A stretch of 64,000 nucleotides of DNA from the NCBI RefSeq assembly GCF_027920805.1, contig NZ_JANWOI010000004.1:310001-374000 (forward strand), read 5' to 3'. Both the position numbers and the translations under genes were made by a program. Origin of the DNA: Govania unica. GTDB lineage: Bacteria > Pseudomonadota > Alphaproteobacteria > Sphingomonadales > Govanellaceae. The first letter of the stretch is position 1; every line of letters begins with the position of its first letter. The notes below the pieces were generated by a model, which worked only from the letters and a program-made list of their open reading frames with translations, was not told where the DNA came from and did not search any database. Shown piece by piece: positions 51,125-60,396 of the stretch.

Positions 51125-51577
51125 TCAATCGGAAATTTGCCGCCGCCGCATCATGGTCATGGCCACCATGGTCAGAACCATTTCATCTTTCTGGTTCATG
51201 ACGAAGGCTTTGTGCTTGATCGTCCCGCGATCGGGTTTCGAGCGCGAGGGTGCGGTTTCAAGCACATCGAACGATACCCTGAGCACGTCCCCCGGCCGCA
51301 CCGGGCGCAGAAAGCGGATTTCATCGATTCCGGGCGAGCCGATGCCGGTCGATTGATTGAGAAAGCTGTCGCACATCAGCCGCATGGCGATGCCGCAGGT
51401 ATGCCAGCCGCTGGCGATCAGGCTGCCATACATGGTCTTGGCGGCGGCGGCTTCGTTCACATGGATTGGCTGCGGGTCATATTTCTCAGCAAATTCAAGG
51501 ATTTCCTCACGCGTGACCGCATATTCGCCGCATTCGAAATTCTGCCCGACTGTCATATCCTCGAAACTGTAAACCAT
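51125..51577 (-). CDS. MaoC-family (R)-specific enoyl-CoA hydratase-like
   Basis: A 150-residue hotdog protein. The hydratase motif is spread as Y-D-P-Q-P-I-H-V-N-E and G-S-L-I-A-S-G-W-H-T, giving the catalytic Asp/His pair. The start M-V-Y-S-F-E-D at 51577 is typical of the family; the frame runs to 51718 but that upstream part shadows ychF's end. It likely acts on short-chain acyl-CoAs; the substrate is unknown. Confidence 0.85.
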   Translation of the reverse strand: MVYSFEDMTVGQNFECGEYAVTREEILEFAEKYDPQPIHVNEAAAAKTMYGSLIASGWHTCGIAMRLMCDSFLNQSTGIGSPGIDEIRFLRPVRPGDVLRVSFDVLETAPSRSKPDRGTIKHKAFVMNQKDEMVLTMVAMTMMRRRQISD

Positions 51578-51617
51578 GCCAGAATTCCTTGATGAAGCTA
51601 TAATCGGACCTGTTTCG

Positions 51618-52721
51618 TCATGTATTAAAGCGAAAATGCATGACGTCGCCGTCGGCGACAACATATTCTTTGCCTTCGAGGCGCATTTTTCCGGCGTCCT
51701 TGGCGCCCTGCTCGCCATTCAGGGCCACATAATCGGCATAGGCGATGGTTTCGGCGCGGATGAAGCCATGTTCGAAATCCGTATGGATGACGCCTGCAGC
51801 GGCCGGAGCCTTGGTGCCCTGCGGAATGGTCCAGGCGCGGGCTTCCTTGGGGCCGACGGTGAAATAGGTGATGAGGCCGAGAAGATCATATCCGGCGCGG
51901 ATGACCCGGCTCAGGCCGGTTTCATCAAGGCCCGAGGCGGCGAGGAATTCCTGTTTTTCCTCCGCACTGTCGAGAAGCGCAATCTCGGACTCGATGGCGG
52001 CGCAGATGACCACGGCGCCGTTGCCTTCAGACTTGGCGAAGGCGAACACGCGTTCCGACATGCTGTTGCCTGCGGCGGCGGAGCTTTCCTCGACATTGCA
52101 GACATAAAGCACGGGCTTCGAGGTCAAAAGCTGCAGTTCACGGTAGGCTTTGGTTTCGTCTGCGTTTTCGGGCGTGACCACGCGGGCGGGCTTGCCGTCC
52201 TTAAGCGCGGTCAGGATGCGGTCCATCAGGTCGGCCTGCAATTTGGCGTCCTTGTCGCCGCCCTTGGCTTTTTTCGCAGCGGCCGTATGACGGCGCTCCA
52301 GGCTGTCGAGATCGGCCAGCATCAGTTCGGTTTCCACCGTCTCGGCGTCGGCGATCGGGTCGATTTTGCCGTCCACATGGGTGATGTCGTCATCTTCGAA
52401 ACAGCGCAGCACATGGATGATGGCATCCACTTCGCGGATATTGGCGAGGAACTGGTTGCCGAGCCCTTCGCCCTTCGAGGCTCCACGCACCAGACCGGCG
52501 ATGTCGACAAAGCCAAGCTGGGTCGGCAGAATCTGGGCTGATCCGGCGATTTTCGCCAGAATATCAATGCGGGGGTCGGGCAGCGGCACCTGGCCGACGT
52601 TCGGTTCGATGGTGCAGAAGGGATAATTGGCTGCCGCCGCCGCTGCGGTGCTGGTCAGCGCGTTGAAGAGCGTTGATTTGCCGACATTGGGCAATCCGAC
52701 GATGCCGCATTTGAACCCCAT
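51618..52721 (-). CDS. ychF: Ribosome-binding ATPase YchF
   Basis: A 367-residue Obg-family P-loop protein that prefers ATP. G1 is [12 protein letters not shown] at about 8-19, and the F-C-T-I-E-P-N-V-G and [16 protein letters not shown] motifs follow. The TGS domain ends [19 protein letters not shown]. It forms a rplY-pth-ychF group on the same strand, a common arrangement. Confidence 0.96.
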   Translation of the reverse strand: MGFKCGIVGLPNVGKSTLFNALTSTAAAAAANYPFCTIEPNVGQVPLPDPRIDILAKIAGSAQILPTQLGFVDIAGLVRGASKGEGLGNQFLANIREVDAIIHVLRCFEDDDITHVDGKIDPIADAETVETELMLADLDSLERRHTAAAKKAKGGDKDAKLQADLMDRILTALKDGKPARVVTPENADETKAYRELQLLTSKPVLYVCNVEESSAAAGNSMSERVFAFAKSEGNGAVVICAAIESEIALLDSAEEKQEFLAASGLDETGLSRVIRAGYDLLGLITYFTVGPKEARAWTIPQGTKAPAAAGVIHTDFEHGFIRAETIAYADYVALNGEQGAKDAGKMRLEGKEYVVADGDVMHFRFNT

Positions 52722-52739
52722 GGGAAATCCCTTCCTCGA

Positions 52740-53342
52740 TCAGTCTGATGTGGTTTTGGCCGCGCTTGCCGCCGGGTGGCGGTATCGAAGCGCGAGTTCA
52801 CTGGTGAATTTGGCCCCGTCGTTCTCGGGCAGGACGGGCGCAAGCGCCGCCACCGCTTCGATCAACGGGTCGAGCCAGTCTTCGTCCGCGCGGGAGAAAT
52901 CCGACAGCACAAAGCCGGTCACACGATCACGATGGCCGGGATGGCCGATGCCAAGCCTGACCCGGAGATAATCGCGTCCGATATGGGCGTCGATGTCCCG
53001 AAGGCCGTTGTGACCGCCCGCGCCGCCACCGCGCTTGACCTTGACCTGTCCGGGCAACAGATCGAGTTCGTCATGGATGACGATGACGTCGGCCGGATCA
53101 AGCTTATAGAACTGCATGGCCGCGCCGACCGCCTGGCCGGATCGGTTCATGAAGGTCATGGGCTTCATGACGATGGCTTTTTCCGCGCCGAGACGGCCTT
53201 CGGCCACAAGAGCCGAAAACCGTTGCCGCCAGGGCGAAAAGTTATGGCGGTGGACGATATCGTCCACCGCCAAAAAACCGATGTTATGCCGGTTATAGGC
53301 ATATTGCGCGCCGGGATTGCCGAGGCCGACCACTAGCAGCAT
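52740..53342 (-). CDS. pth: Peptidyl-tRNA hydrolase
   Basis: A 200-residue enzyme that recycles peptidyl-tRNA. The N-terminal V-G-L-G-N-P-G motif, the catalytic His19 in N-R-H-N-I-G-F and the M-T-F-M-N-R-S-G motif identify it, together with [10 protein letters not shown]. It lies 54 bp after rplY and 18 bp before ychF. Confidence 0.96.
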   Translation of the reverse strand: MLLVVGLGNPGAQYAYNRHNIGFLAVDDIVHRHNFSPWRQRFSALVAEGRLGAEKAIVMKPMTFMNRSGQAVGAAMQFYKLDPADVIVIHDELDLLPGQVKVKRGGGAGGHNGLRDIDAHIGRDYLRVRLGIGHPGHRDRVTGFVLSDFSRADEDWLDPLIEAVAALAPVLPENDGAKFTSELALRYRHPAASAAKTTSD

Positions 53343-53396
53343 GACGGGTTACCCCCAACGCTGGAACATTCCGCCGACCTCTCGGATCGCTGCGGC

Positions 53397-53999
53397 TTAG
53401 GCTTCAGCCGCGGCTGCTTCTTCCGACTTCAGGCCGCTCGGAGCCTGCAGGGTGGCGATGGTGAAATCGCGGTCGGTGATGACCGGGGTCACGCCAGCCG
53501 GCAGGGTGACTGCGCTGAAATGAATGGTGTGGCCAATGTCGAGACCGGCAAGGTCAACGACGATTTCGGCGAGAATGGCGTTGGCCGGGCAGTTCAGTTC
53601 GACTTCATGACGCACGATGTTGAGTACGCCGCCACGCTTCAGGCCAGGAGAGGTTTCCTGGTTGATGAAGGTCACCGGGATGGCGATGGCGATCATTGCA
53701 TCGCTCGACAGGCGCAGGAAATCCACATGCAGCGGCCAATCGGTGACCGGGTGCAGCTGAATGTCACGCGGCAGAACGCGTTCTTTCTTGCCGTCGATTT
53801 CGAGATCGAGGGTGTTCGAAAAGAAATTGCCGCGATTGATGACCTTTACGAGGTCGTTGCGGAACACCGAAATCGACACGGCGTCTTTCTTGTTACCATA
53901 GACGACGGCCGGGATATATTCGGCGCGGCGCGATGCGCGCGAGGCGCCCTTACCGAGTTTGGTACGGAGGGCGGCTTTGAGAACTTGAGTTTCTGACAT
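53397..53999 (-). CDS. rplY: Ribosomal protein L25 (Ctc form)
   Basis: 5S-rRNA-binding protein, 200 residues, the long Ctc type with an added C-terminal beta domain. The start M-S-E-T-Q-V-L-K-A with R-T-K-L-G-K-G-A-S-R is the family N-terminus; P-A-V-V-Y-G and H-V-D-F-L follow. GGAGCGA lies upstream of 53999. The C-terminus is Ala/Glu-rich. First gene of rplY-pth-ychF. Confidence 0.95.
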   Translation of the reverse strand: MSETQVLKAALRTKLGKGASRASRRAEYIPAVVYGNKKDAVSISVFRNDLVKVINRGNFFSNTLDLEIDGKKERVLPRDIQLHPVTDWPLHVDFLRLSSDAMIAIAIPVTFINQETSPGLKRGGVLNIVRHEVELNCPANAILAEIVVDLAGLDIGHTIHFSAVTLPAGVTPVITDRDFTIATLQAPSGLKSEEAAAAEA

Positions 54000-54167
54000 G
54001 GTTCGCTCCTTGAATCCACTGCTATCCGGGCATTGCGCGGGCCACACCATGTGACCGCGATCCTCCCTCACGCTCCGCCTCCAAGGCTGCGGACACATGA
54101 TTGATCGGGGGCTTGTACCCTGATTGGGCCTGAAAAACAAGCCGGGAAAGGGTTTGAGCAAAGAAGA

Positions 54168-54199
54168 GGGCGGCCGCACCTGTCAGGATGCGGCCGCCC
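54168..54199 (-). terminator. Terminator of the CsgG-like gene
   Basis: Perfect 11-bp stem GGGCGGCCGCA (54168-54178) with TGCGGCCGCCC (54189-54199), 10-base loop, then a pyrimidine-rich TCTTCTTT on the minus strand. Confidence 0.75.
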
Positions 54200-54216
54200 T
54201 CAATCGCAAAGATACA

Positions 54217-55176
54217 TTATTTTGCCAGTTCGAACATGATCGAGCTGACCCAGCCCTTATGGCCGAGCTCGTCTTCCACTTCCCACATCATGCCGTTCTT
54301 GTTGCCAGTGGGGTAAAGCGTCATGCCGGGATCAAGCGGGCGCACTGCGGTCGACCGCATGCTTGGTTCGGTATACATGCTGCTCGGCTTGGTCATCTGT
54401 ACGGATTGCCGCACATTGCTGCCTGAGGCATCGCCTGACAGACCGCCGAACTGATCCACAAGCTTGGTGTAGGCGTCGAGATAGGCGAGGGTGATGACCT
54501 GGCCGATTTCGGTATTGGCATAGCCCGAAGCGCCGCCGCCGATGAGCGCGCCGCCGGTGAACAGACCGCCGCCAGCACCCCAGCCGAGGTCGGATTTCTT
54601 GGAATGGCCTTCCATGATGGCGAGCTGCTCGGACGAGCGCACGTCGGTCACCGTCAGAACCACGTCAGCGGTTTTCTTTTTGATATTGATGCCGCCCACC
54701 AGGCCGCCGACCGCGCCGCCCAAAAGGCCGCCGACGATGCCGCCGATGGCATTGCCACCGGAATTGCTGTTCTGCGACACGAGATCAGGCACCAGCACAT
54801 AGTCCGCCGCCTTGACCTGGCCCTTGCCGATGTTCGAGCCGCCGCGAAGGTCGCCGCCCGATGCAAGGGCCCGTTCCTGCTGCATCATGGCCATGCCCTT
54901 GCCGCGATCGACGAGGGAGAAGCAGCCAGACTGCATGACAAAGACCTTAAGCAGGGCTTCCGGCGAACCGAGCTGATACTCGCTCCACCAGTTGCGTTCC
55001 GGCTCGGCGATGGCGATGGTGCCGATCTTTTTGTTGCAACGGGGGATTTCAGCGGTTTTCTGCGCCCTCTGCTGTTGAGCAGTTTCGGCGCGCAGCGGCA
55101 TCTGGGCGCTGAGGCCGACGACCGTGGCAGCCATGGTCATCAAGCTGACCGTTTTACGCATGGACCTTTGAAGCAT
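54217..55176 (-). CDS. CsgG-like exported protein with C-terminal SH3-like domain
   Basis: A 319-residue exported protein. The signal peptide is about 1-30 (P-L-R-A-E); no lipobox Cys is seen, unlike CsgG itself. The core fits the CsgG family: F-S-L-V-D-R-G-K-G, M-Q-Q-E-R-A-L-A-S-G, and A-A-D-Y-V-L-V-P-D-L. A glycine-zipper-rich insert (I-G-G-I-V-G-G-L-L-G-G-A-V-G-G) follows, possibly membrane-active. The last ~55 residues resemble a bacterial SH3 domain (W-E-V-E-D-E-L-G-H-K-G-W-V). The start at 55176 (AAGGGG upstream) is preferred over 55203. Function unknown. Confidence 0.68.
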   Translation of the reverse strand: MLQRSMRKTVSLMTMAATVVGLSAQMPLRAETAQQQRAQKTAEIPRCNKKIGTIAIAEPERNWWSEYQLGSPEALLKVFVMQSGCFSLVDRGKGMAMMQQERALASGGDLRGGSNIGKGQVKAADYVLVPDLVSQNSNSGGNAIGGIVGGLLGGAVGGLVGGINIKKKTADVVLTVTDVRSSEQLAIMEGHSKKSDLGWGAGGGLFTGGALIGGGASGYANTEIGQVITLAYLDAYTKLVDQFGGLSGDASGSNVRQSVQMTKPSSMYTEPSMRSTAVRPLDPGMTLYPTGNKNGMMWEVEDELGHKGWVSSIMFELAK

Positions 55177-55318
55177 GATGGAAGTCCCCTTGTATGTTGA
55201 CACCGTAAGTTGCGAAATATTTTTAAAGAAATCAATAATATCTCAGGGAAATGCGGATGCTATCGCATATCCGAGGGTGAAATGCCGTTTTTAATCCCGA
55301 CGGGGAGTGTCCCGGCAA

Positions 55319-55355
55319 AATTTTGCCTGCGACCCAGAAGATCGCAGGCAAAATT
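55319..55355 (-). terminator. Terminator after prs
   Basis: Perfect 14-bp stem AATTTTGCCTGCGA (55319-55332) with TCGCAGGCAAAATT (55342-55355), 9-base loop. The T-rich arm itself gives a U-tract on the minus strand. Confidence 0.85.
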
Positions 55356-55369
55356 ATGGATTGGCGCTT

Positions 55370-56311
55370 TTAGTGGAACAGAACCGAGACCGAGCTTTCT
55401 TCGCTGATGCGCTTCATGGCTTCGCCGATCAGCGGGGCCATGGAGATATAGCGGATCTTGTTGCAGGCGCGGATGGCCTCGGTGGCTTTGATGCTGTCGG
55501 TGACGACCACGGATTCGATCGCCGAATTTTCAATGCGTTCAAGCGCCTTGCCGGACAGCACGCCATGGGCCACATAGGCGCTGACCGAGGTGGCTCCGGC
55601 CTTCATCAGGGCGTCGGCGGCGTTGCACAGCGTGCCGGCGGTATCGACGATATCGTCGACGAGGATACAGGCCTTACCCTCGACTTCGCCGATGATATGC
55701 ATGACTTCCGAGACATTGGCGCGTTCGCGACGTTTGTCGATGATGGCAAGCGGCAGGCCGTCGTCACCAATGCGCTTGGCATGGGCCCGGGCGCGCACCA
55801 CGCCGCCGACGTCCGGCGACACCACCACAAGATCATTGATGTCGAAGTTTTGCTTCACATCCTTCACCAGCACCGGCATGGCAAAGAGATTGTCGGTCGG
55901 GATATCAAAAAAGCCCTGGATCTGACCGGCATGGAGATCCATGGTCAAGACCCGGTCAGCCCCGGCCACGGTGATCAGATTGGCCACGAGCTTGGCGGTG
56001 ATCGGCGTGCGCGGTCCGGGTTTGCGGTCCTGGCGGGCATAACCGAAATAGGGGATCACGGCGGTGATGCGGCGGGCCGAGGCGCGCTTCAGGGCATCGA
56101 TGGTGATGAGCAGTTCCATCACATGGTCGTTCGCCGGATAGGATGTGGACTGAATAACGAACACATCCTCGCCACGGACATTTTCATGGATCTCGACAAA
56201 AATCTCATTGTCGGAAAAACGCCGGACATCGGCGCTCACCAAGGGCATTTTGAGATAGGCGGCGATGGCTTCGGCAAGCGGACGGTTACTGTTTCCGGCC
56301 AAGATTTTCAT
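55370..56311 (-). CDS. prs: Ribose-phosphate pyrophosphokinase
   Basis: A 313-residue PRPP synthase. The PRPP-binding motif D-D-I-V-D-T-A-G-T at about 215-223, the flexible-loop Y-A-R-Q-D-R-K near 97-103 and the N-terminal [10 protein letters not shown] are typical. Feeds nucleotide, His and Trp synthesis. Start of the prs - pgeF - midA - lgt stretch on the minus strand. Confidence 0.96.
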   Translation of the reverse strand: MKILAGNSNRPLAEAIAAYLKMPLVSADVRRFSDNEIFVEIHENVRGEDVFVIQSTSYPANDHVMELLITIDALKRASARRITAVIPYFGYARQDRKPGPRTPITAKLVANLITVAGADRVLTMDLHAGQIQGFFDIPTDNLFAMPVLVKDVKQNFDINDLVVVSPDVGGVVRARAHAKRIGDDGLPLAIIDKRRERANVSEVMHIIGEVEGKACILVDDIVDTAGTLCNAADALMKAGATSVSAYVAHGVLSGKALERIENSAIESVVVTDSIKATEAIRACNKIRYISMAPLIGEAMKRISEESSVSVLFH

Positions 56312-56398
56312 GCAGTCAATCCCGCGTCAGACGTCTGAAAGGTTAAATTTCGCGGACAATATCAGGCAGACCGGGCGCTGTAAATGTTCTCGGACAGG

Positions 56399-57178
56399 TT
56401 AAATTGGAGCGACCATGATTGCTGAAATCTGTCGTCCGTAATCGGCCTCGCCGTGATGGGTGGTGCGGCGGAAGCTGAAAAAGCGGCGGCTGTCGGCGTA
56501 AGTGTCAAGCTTTAGGTCATCCAGACCGCCGATGCCCTCGGCCAAAAGCCGGGCCGCGACAAAGCCGGGCAGGTCGAACTGGGCATGATCGCTGTCGCGT
56601 CCGGGGACGAAAAAGCGGGCGTGCCCAGGGTCCTGTTCAAGGAATGTAGCACGGAAAGCGGCGCTCACCTCATAGGACTCTTGCGCGATGGTCGGGCCAA
56701 TGGCGGCCTGAATGCGGGAGCGGCTCGCGCCTAATCGTTCCATAGCCGTAATGGTTGCGCCAAGCACGCCATAGAGCGCCCCTTTCCAGCCCGCATGGGC
56801 CGCGCCAACGACGCCCGCCTGCGGATCAGCAAACAGCACCGGCGTGCAATCGGCGGTGAGGATGCCAAGGGCGATGCCCGGTCGATCGGTGACCATGGCG
56901 TCAGCCTCGGGACGGTTGGCGGCGTCCCAGGGCGCTGTCACATGAACAACGGCCGGGCCATGGACCTGATAAAGAGAACAGAGCGGCAGGTCAGTGCTGA
57001 TCAGATCTTCGGCCAATCGCTCGACCACGCGGCGGCGGTTCTCGACCACGTGGGCCGGATCGTCGGCCGACCCCGGCCCGCAATTGAGGCTGGTGTAAAC
57101 CCCGCGCGAAATGCCGCCCTGACGGGTGAAAAACCCGTGACGCAGCTTCGGATGCTCCAAAAGATCGCTGTGCAGCAT
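56399..57178 (-). CDS. pgeF: Peptidoglycan editing factor / YfiH-type (laccase-domain) protein
   Basis: A 259-residue protein of the DUF152/YfiH family, first described as polyphenol oxidase and shown in E. coli to remove misincorporated Ser-containing peptidoglycan precursors. Zn-site motifs are D-C-T-P-V-L-F-A-D and A-A-H-A-G-W-K-G, and S-L-N-C-G near the N-terminus. It starts 3 bp after the midA stop. Confidence 0.9.
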   Translation of the reverse strand: MLHSDLLEHPKLRHGFFTRQGGISRGVYTSLNCGPGSADDPAHVVENRRRVVERLAEDLISTDLPLCSLYQVHGPAVVHVTAPWDAANRPEADAMVTDRPGIALGILTADCTPVLFADPQAGVVGAAHAGWKGALYGVLGATITAMERLGASRSRIQAAIGPTIAQESYEVSAAFRATFLEQDPGHARFFVPGRDSDHAQFDLPGFVAARLLAEGIGGLDDLKLDTYADSRRFFSFRRTTHHGEADYGRQISAIMVAPI

Positions 57179-57181
57179 GGG

Positions 57182-58303
57182 TCAGCTCTCTCCCTCGGGG
57201 GCAAAACCCGCTGATGGCGGCAGATCGGGATGACGCAGCGCCATCACTTTGAAAAGCGTGCCCATCTCTTCGGCTGCGGTCAAGCGGGTGAGGGCGGTGG
57301 CGATCTCGGCGGCGCGGGCGGGGCTTGCATTGGTGAGCCGCTCGGCGCGGGCGCGAATGCCGAGTCCAAGCAGGAAACGGCCCTGCGAAATCGGCCCGGC
57401 GACGGCGAGGCCGGCGTCTTTTGCGGCATTGCCGAGGGCGCTGAAATCCACATGGGCGGTGAGGTCGGCCTCACCCGGTTCGGTCAGCGCGTCGGCGAAA
57501 TTGTTGCTTTTGAGCGCCTGCAGGGTGTCGCCATAGCCCGGCCGCTCATGCCCGTAATCGATAAAGAGCGCGCTGCCGCCATGGGCCTTGATATGGCGGG
57601 CAAGGTCGCCTGCGAGGGTGAGCGCTGCCGGGCAGAGTTCAAAGAGCGCCCCGGCATGAGCATTCGACAAGCTCGGAGGGATCAGCGCCTCAAGTGGGGT
57701 CGGGTTGATGGCGAGCGTCCAGTCGAGCTTGCCGCCGGGGGTTGCGTCCACCAGCCGCTCGCGCCAGCCGTCGGCGGTCATCACCAGCTGATGAATAGGC
57801 AGGGCATCGAGAAATTCATTGGCAAGCAGGATGACCGGGCTATCCCCACTCGCCGCGAGGGCGTCGGCGGCGCTTGCGTGCCAGTGAATATTGGCCACAT
57901 CCTTGAGGGCGTCGCGCTGACGGGCCATGAGTTCGGGGCTCATCTCCACAAGCCGCACGCTCAGGGCCTCGCGACAGGCCGGCAGCACCCGGAGCGCACG
58001 GAGCGCATCGGCCATCAGCGTGCCCCGTCCCGGGCCAAGTTCCAGCAGCGTCACCTGCGGAGGTGATCCCATGGCCTGCCATTCGCTCGCCACCCACAGG
58101 CCGATGATCTCGCCGAACATCTGGCTGACTTCGGGGGCGGTGATGAAGTCGCCGCGTGCGCCAAAGGGGTCGCGGGTCATGTAATAGCCATGCACGGGGT
58201 CGCCAAGGGCGGCCGCCATGAAGCTTGCGACCGGCATCGGGCCCGCGCCACGGATGTCAGCGATCAGGCGCTGCGCCAAGGGGGTCATGCTGGATGCGGT
58301 CAT
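57182..58303 (-). CDS. SAM-dependent methyltransferase, MidA/NDUFAF7 family
   Basis: A 373-residue methyltransferase. The eukaryotic relative NDUFAF7/MidA methylates an Arg of complex I subunit NDUFS2. Motif I is L-L-E-L-G-P-G-R-G-T-L at about 90-100; D-F-I-T-A-P-E-V-S-Q-M-F-G-E is the family signature. Its start overlaps the lgt stop by 4 bp (ATGA). Confidence 0.9.
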   Translation of the reverse strand: MTASSMTPLAQRLIADIRGAGPMPVASFMAAALGDPVHGYYMTRDPFGARGDFITAPEVSQMFGEIIGLWVASEWQAMGSPPQVTLLELGPGRGTLMADALRALRVLPACREALSVRLVEMSPELMARQRDALKDVANIHWHASAADALAASGDSPVILLANEFLDALPIHQLVMTADGWRERLVDATPGGKLDWTLAINPTPLEALIPPSLSNAHAGALFELCPAALTLAGDLARHIKAHGGSALFIDYGHERPGYGDTLQALKSNNFADALTEPGEADLTAHVDFSALGNAAKDAGLAVAGPISQGRFLLGLGIRARAERLTNASPARAAEIATALTRLTAAEEMGTLFKVMALRHPDLPPSAGFAPEGES

Positions 58304-59121
58304 GGTCTGAGCGGTGCCTTGCGAAAGGCCAGGATGATGATGACAAACCCGGCAAGGGCAATCGGCAGAGACAGCAATTGCCCCATGGTCACATGATCAA
58401 ACAGGTAGCCCAGCTGGCTGTCGGGCTCCCGCACCAGTTCAACCACCACCCGCGCGGCGGCATAGCCGATGAGAAAAAGCCCGGTCAGGATGCCGGGCCG
58501 GTTGCGGCTGGCCGTGAAATGGAACAGCAGATTGAGGAGGGCGAACAGCAGAACGCCCTCAAGCGCCGCTTCATAAAGCTGGCTTGGATGGCGGGGCAAC
58601 GGGCCGCCATGGGGAAATACCATGCCAAAGGGGGAGTCGGTGACGCGGCCATAAAGCTCGCCATTGATGAAATTGGCGACACGCCCGAAAAACAGCCCCA
58701 AAGGTGCCACGCAGGCAATGCGGTCGGTGAACTGAAACAGCGGGATATGATGCCGGGCGCAGAACCAGATGAGCGCCACACTCATGCCGACCAGACCGCC
58801 ATGAAACGACATGCCGCCATCCCACAGCCTGAGCGCTGCCGCCGGATTCTCGGAATAATAAGGGAAATTGTAAAACAGCACATAGCCAAGACGGCCGCCG
58901 ATGACGATGGCCAGCATGGCCCATAAGATGAAATCATCCAGATCGGTGCGCTTGCAGATAGGGGCCGGGATGCGGATCAGCCGGGTCATATAAGCCCAGC
59001 CGCCCAGAAGCCCGGCAATATAGGCGAGCGAGTACCAGCGGATGGCCAGCGGACCAATTTCCAGCAGAATCGGGTCGATCTGCGGGTAGGTCAATAATCC
59101 GGCAAGCGAGACTTCAATCAT
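58300..59121 (-). CDS. lgt: Prolipoprotein diacylglyceryl transferase
   Basis: A 273-residue inner-membrane enzyme, first step of lipoprotein maturation. The signature R-V-A-N-F-I-N-G-E-L-Y-G-R holds the essential Arg, with H-G-G-L-V-G and seven hydrophobic segments. ATG 59121 (M-I-E-V-S-L) is chosen; the longer frame (to 59346) overlaps the divergent ubiK. It serves the TolC-like lipoprotein in this window. Confidence 0.95.
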   Translation of the reverse strand: MIEVSLAGLLTYPQIDPILLEIGPLAIRWYSLAYIAGLLGGWAYMTRLIRIPAPICKRTDLDDFILWAMLAIVIGGRLGYVLFYNFPYYSENPAAALRLWDGGMSFHGGLVGMSVALIWFCARHHIPLFQFTDRIACVAPLGLFFGRVANFINGELYGRVTDSPFGMVFPHGGPLPRHPSQLYEAALEGVLLFALLNLLFHFTASRNRPGILTGLFLIGYAAARVVVELVREPDSQLGYLFDHVTMGQLLSLPIALAGFVIIILAFRKAPLRP

Positions 59122-59274
59122 GAGGGCGACTGCTTTCTTGTTTGGGACGAAGCCATTGGCCGCAGTTGGCCGCGCCGCTCGCGGACTGTCAAGCATCTTG
59201 CAACAGAAGCGCTTGGCAAAAACAGGCGCAAGGGCCATAGTGCGCGGACCAGCCGAGACGATGGAGTGACGATC

Positions 59275-59526
59275 ATGGTGCAGACGCAGAACAAGCTTTT
59301 TGACGATCTCGCCAAGCTTGCGACCGGCGCGGCCGGAACGCTGCATGGCGTCAAGGCTGAACTTGAGGGCGTCGTGCGTCAGCGCGTCGAACGCCTGCTC
59401 GCCAACATGGATCTTGTGACCCGCGAGGAATTTGAGGCGGTGAAGGCCATGGCTGTTGAAGCCCGGCGTGAAAACGAGGCGCTCAAGGCGCGCCTTGACG
59501 CTTTGGATGGCAAATCGGACGTCTGA
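59275..59526 (+). CDS. ubiK: UbiK accessory factor (BMFP family)
   Basis: An 83-residue protein with an amphipathic N-terminal helix and a C-terminal coiled coil (R-E-E-F-E-A-V-K-A-M-A, A-L-K-A-R-L-D-A-L). It assists UbiJ and the Ubi complex in ubiquinone synthesis. GGAG lies upstream of ATG 59275; a GTG at 59266 is in frame. Divergent from lgt. Confidence 0.88.
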   Translation: MVQTQNKLFDDLAKLATGAAGTLHGVKAELEGVVRQRVERLLANMDLVTREEFEAVKAMAVEARRENEALKARLDALDGKSDV

Positions 59527-59754
59527 CCGTCTGTTCTTTCAATTTATTGCGGCATTTACACAGACTAGCTTTTGGCGCTGAAACCGCTATAAGCGTAGGT
59601 TTGTGACGTGTTGCGGTGAACCATCAATGCGATCTGACGTCTTGTAGGCCTATATCTGGTATGCGGGAGTTTGATTAACTCACTATCTTGATATTTACGC
59701 TGCAAGATCTTGTGTTCGGCGGATCGTGCGGTAAGCGAAAAGAGCCTCTCTGCC

Positions 59755-60261
59755 ATGACGACTCTCTATATTGACGAAGACGATATCTCCACAAGTTCGG
59801 TGCTCGATCTGGTCGAGGATTATCTGACGGCTCAGGAATGGTCGTTCGAGCGCTTTGACGAAGAGGAAGTCACCGCCGTCGCCCCCGGCGCCTGGGGGGA
59901 AATTCATCTGCGTTATATGTGGCGCGAAGATGCCGGACTGTTGCAGATCGCGGCTGTTTTCGAAGCCCGCGTCCCGCTTCCGAAACGGGCTAAGATCTAT
60001 GAGACACTCGCTCTGGTGAACGAGCGGCTGTGGCTCGGCCATTTCGAGCTTTGGTCCGATGAAGGCGCGCTCATGTTCCGCCATGCGATTCTCGTGACCG
60101 ACAGCGAAGTGCATACGGCAGCCATGACCGAGGCCGTGACCCATGCCGCGATCAAGGAATGCGAACGCTTTTATCCGGTTTTCCAGTTTGTCCTCTGGTC
60201 CGACAAAAGCGCTGAAGAGGCCGTCGAGGCCGCCATGCTGGAAACCATGGGCGAGGCCTGA
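59755..60261 (+). CDS. YbjN domain protein (type III secretion chaperone-like fold)
   Basis: A 168-residue acidic protein with a YbjN-type fold: F-E-L-W-S-D-E-G-A-L-M-F-R-H-A and Y-P-V-F-Q-F-V-L-W mark it. ATG 59755 is supported by the M-T-T-L-Y-I-D start; the upstream 228 bp from ubiK show no other gene. It is followed by proC after 135 bp. Function not known. Confidence 0.82.
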   Translation: MTTLYIDEDDISTSSVLDLVEDYLTAQEWSFERFDEEEVTAVAPGAWGEIHLRYMWREDAGLLQIAAVFEARVPLPKRAKIYETLALVNERLWLGHFELWSDEGALMFRHAILVTDSEVHTAAMTEAVTHAAIKECERFYPVFQFVLWSDKSAEEAVEAAMLETMGEA

Positions 60262-60396
60262 TTCCGACGACAGTTGACCTGACAAGGCGGCACTCGCGCC
60301 GTATGGCGCAGTTGCACGCCATGATATCTTGAGTGAGTCTCAAGCTACGGGCACTCACAAGAATTGCCCGCATAAGATATGAAGGCGCGAGGAAAT

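Noticed and set aside
55307-56338. 343-codon plus-strand open frame opposite prs
   Set aside because: Shadow of a well-conserved PRPP synthase; Gly/His/Asp-rich with no recognisable domain.
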